Origin: Prevotellaceae bacterium
GTDB lineage: Bacteria > Bacteroidota > Bacteroidia > Bacteroidales > UBA932
Direction of reading: 5' to 3'
DNA length: 8,520 nucleotides
Assembly: GCA_031278135.1 (NCBI GenBank)
Contig: JAITKY010000097.1
Location: 1-8,520, forward strand
Numbering within the stretch: the stretch's first letter is position 1; every line of letters begins with the position of its first letter. Below the pieces are notes generated by a model. The model searched no databases. It had not been told where the DNA came from and saw only the letters and a program-made list of their open reading frames with translations. Below are positions 7,055 through 8,520 of the stretch, piece after piece. Both the position numbers and the translations under genes were made by a program.

Positions 7055-7864
7055 ATGAAAAAAACAGTGTTTACAATTGGATTATGTTGTTTCTTTATTT
7101 CGTCGAACGCACAGTTCGACAATAAAATTTCGGATTTGGGACTCAAAGGAAAAGTGAGTTCAGTTGTCGAAAGAGAGTATCAATTAACGAATTACGACTA
7201 TAACAGTAAAAAAGAAGAACGAAAAGCGACTTTTATTTTTAATCAGAATGGTCGCAAAACCGAAGAGAAATATACAAATCCTTCGGGTGAAACGTTGTAT
7301 CTCGGAGTATTCAAATATGCTCCTTCGAACGAACTCGTTGAAGAAAAAGTAAATAATTTCGAGTATGGGAAAAATTTTGTCAAGAAATTTATTACTTCTT
7401 CAAAAGAAATATCCGTCAATATAGAAGTAGAATCCGAAATTCCGCAATTACATGAAAAGTATGTTTTAGATTCTAAAAAAAAATTAATACAGAAGGTTGA
7501 GTACGACAATGGCGAACCTGTCAGGACGTTTAAATATTCTTACTCTTCCGACGGCAAATTACAGTCGGAAACTCAGCAAATGCCGGATGGAAGTATCAAT
7601 TTTCGATATATTTATAATAATAAGGGGCAGCTGGACAGGAAAACGGAGGTCAGCGCATCGGGAAAAGTCCTTCATACGCAATCATATACGTATGATAAAA
7701 GCGGGTATGTCGATACGGAAGTAACTTCGTATACCGACGACCCACAAAAATTGACGTTGAAGTACAAATACATTCTCGATTCCACTGGAAACTGGATCGA
7801 AAAACAGGAATTTATGGATGGAAATTTATTCTCAGTAATAACAAGAGAAATATTATATTATTAA
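7055..7864 (+). CDS. Secreted YD/RHS-repeat-like protein of unknown function
   Basis: This 269-residue protein starts with a Sec signal peptide: MKK, a hydrophobic core TVFTIGLCCFFI and a likely cleavage after SNA at residues 17-19, leaving a mature N-terminus QFDNK. No lipobox fits well, so it is probably periplasmic or surface-exposed rather than a lipoprotein. The mature part begins with GLKGKVSSVVERE, an opening I associate with small exported Bacteroidetes proteins. The C-terminal half has strand-forming YD-like repeats at spacing of about 25: FKYSYSSDGKLQSE (159-172), FRYIYNNKGQLDRKTE (183-198), SYTYDKSGYVDTEVT (210-224), KYKYILDSTGNWIEKQEF (236-253). They resemble short RHS/YD units, with no toxin domain or core RHS shell, so a large RHS toxin is unlikely. 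It starts 3 bp after the TPR-like gene and ends 27 bp before efp. Substrate or partner is unknown. Confidence 0.82.
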   Translation: MKKTVFTIGLCCFFISSNAQFDNKISDLGLKGKVSSVVEREYQLTNYDYNSKKEERKATFIFNQNGRKTEEKYTNPSGETLYLGVFKYAPSNELVEEKVNNFEYGKNFVKKFITSSKEISVNIEVESEIPQLHEKYVLDSKKKLIQKVEYDNGEPVRTFKYSYSSDGKLQSETQQMPDGSINFRYIYNNKGQLDRKTEVSASGKVLHTQSYTYDKSGYVDTEVTSYTDDPQKLTLKYKYILDSTGNWIEKQEFMDGNLFSVITREILYY

Positions 7865-7891
7865 TAATTAAAGAAATAATTACACTACATA

Positions 7892-8458
7892 ATGGCAACT
7901 ACAGCAGATTTTAAAAACGGATTATGTTTCAATTTTAATGGCAAACCATGTTCGATAGTATGGTTTCAACACGTCAAACCGGGCAAAGGAGGCGCTTTTG
8001 TAAAAGTCAAAATGCGAAATCTCGAAAACGGCAGGATATTGGAAAATACTTTTACAGCAGGCGAAAAAATCGATTTGGTCGATATTGAACGTCGTCCGTA
8101 TCAGTATCTTTACAAGGACGATTCGGGCTATAATTTTATGCACAACGAAACTTATGAACAGATTTCGTTGCAACCAGAAATGGTCGATAATGCTGATTTA
8201 ATGAAAGAAGGACAGTATGTCGAAATGATGTTCAATGCAGACGAAGACCGTGTGCTGACATGCGAACTGCCACCTTTCGTCGAACTCGAAGTGACATACG
8301 TCGAACCGGGCGTCAAAGGCGATACGGCATCGTCGTCGGCGTCGAAACCGGCTACGCTCGAAACCGGAGCAGAAGTGAAAGTCCCATTGTTTATCAACCA
8401 AGGCGAAAAAATTAAAGTCGATACACGAAGTCGGGAATATTATGAGAGAGTGAAGTAA
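7892..8458 (+). CDS. efp: Translation elongation factor P
   Basis: EF-P (188 residues, normal length) binds between the P and E sites of the ribosome and relieves stalling at consecutive prolines. The N-terminal KOW-like domain carries the tip loop PGKGGAF at 30-36 with Lys32 at the position that is modified in many bacteria; a lysine rules out the arginine-rhamnosylation type, but which modification is used, if any, cannot be told. Two OB-fold domains follow, with YLYKDDSGYNFMHNETYEQI (73-92) and the C-terminal signature region EVKVPLFINQGEKIKVDTRS (164-183). The start MATTADFKNG is the usual family start; the 27-bp leader is AT-rich without a clear promoter or Shine-Dalgarno, so co-transcription with upstream genes is plausible. 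A strong stem-loop lies 31 bp past its stop. Confidence 0.97.
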   Translation: MATTADFKNGLCFNFNGKPCSIVWFQHVKPGKGGAFVKVKMRNLENGRILENTFTAGEKIDLVDIERRPYQYLYKDDSGYNFMHNETYEQISLQPEMVDNADLMKEGQYVEMMFNADEDRVLTCELPPFVELEVTYVEPGVKGDTASSSASKPATLETGAEVKVPLFINQGEKIKVDTRSREYYERVK

Positions 8459-8489
8459 CGGATTGTTAATTCTCAATTGTGTTGTTCAG

Positions 8490-8520
8490 CGTGTTTTCGT
8501 TTACCGGAAACGAAAACACG
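8490..8520 (+). terminator. Stem-loop, probable terminator after efp (at window edge)
   Basis: CGTGTTTTCGTTT, a five-base loop ACCGG, and AAACGAAAACACG form a perfect 13-bp inverted repeat ending on the last base of the window. Position after efp and stem quality suggest an intrinsic terminator. Whether a T-run follows cannot be seen, and the hairpin might also serve a convergent gene beyond the edge. Confidence 0.65.

Noticed and set aside
7055..7864. RHS/polymorphic toxin
   Set aside because: YD-like units are present but the protein is only 269 residues, with no RHS core signature, no toxin tip and no immunity gene beside it.

Overview
The window looks like chromosomal DNA from an anaerobic member of the Bacteroidetes, most likely Bacteroidales. 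Several signs point the same way. NrdD/NrdG, RecA, EF-P, a DUF4254 protein and an AAA-ATPase-like/DUF1703-type protein are all of kinds typical of that group. Promoters resemble the Bacteroides -33 TTTG / -7 TAnnTTTG pattern. Most starts lack a Shine-Dalgarno sequence and have A-rich leaders instead. The genus cannot be fixed from the sequence alone.

Layout. Positions 1-232 (minus) hold the first 77 codons of an AAA-ATPase-like protein that runs off the left edge. A 183-bp divergent intergenic region carries a promoter-like element for each direction. Positions 416-2957 hold the anaerobic ribonucleotide reductase pair nrdD-nrdG, overlapping by 23 bp: NrdG installs the glycyl radical on NrdD, which makes dNTPs without oxygen. 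A 400-bp gap follows. It contains what looks like a decayed ORF (readable in three consecutive frames, needing two 1-base corrections) and then a promoter for the next genes.

From 3358 to 8458 six genes run on the plus strand with almost no space between them: a short-chain polyprenyl diphosphate synthase, a DUF4254 protein (4-bp overlap), recA (25-bp overlap), a TPR-like cysteine-containing protein (start abuts the recA stop), a secreted YD-repeat-like protein (3-bp gap), and efp (27-bp gap). A 13-bp perfect stem-loop at the right edge looks like the terminator. The whole run could be one transcription unit mixing isoprenoid synthesis, recombination and translation genes with three poorly characterised proteins.

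I see no CRISPR array, tRNA, rRNA, intact insertion sequence or phage gene. Most of the window is housekeeping DNA. The least explained parts are the decayed ORF, the TPR-like gene after recA, and the secreted protein before efp.
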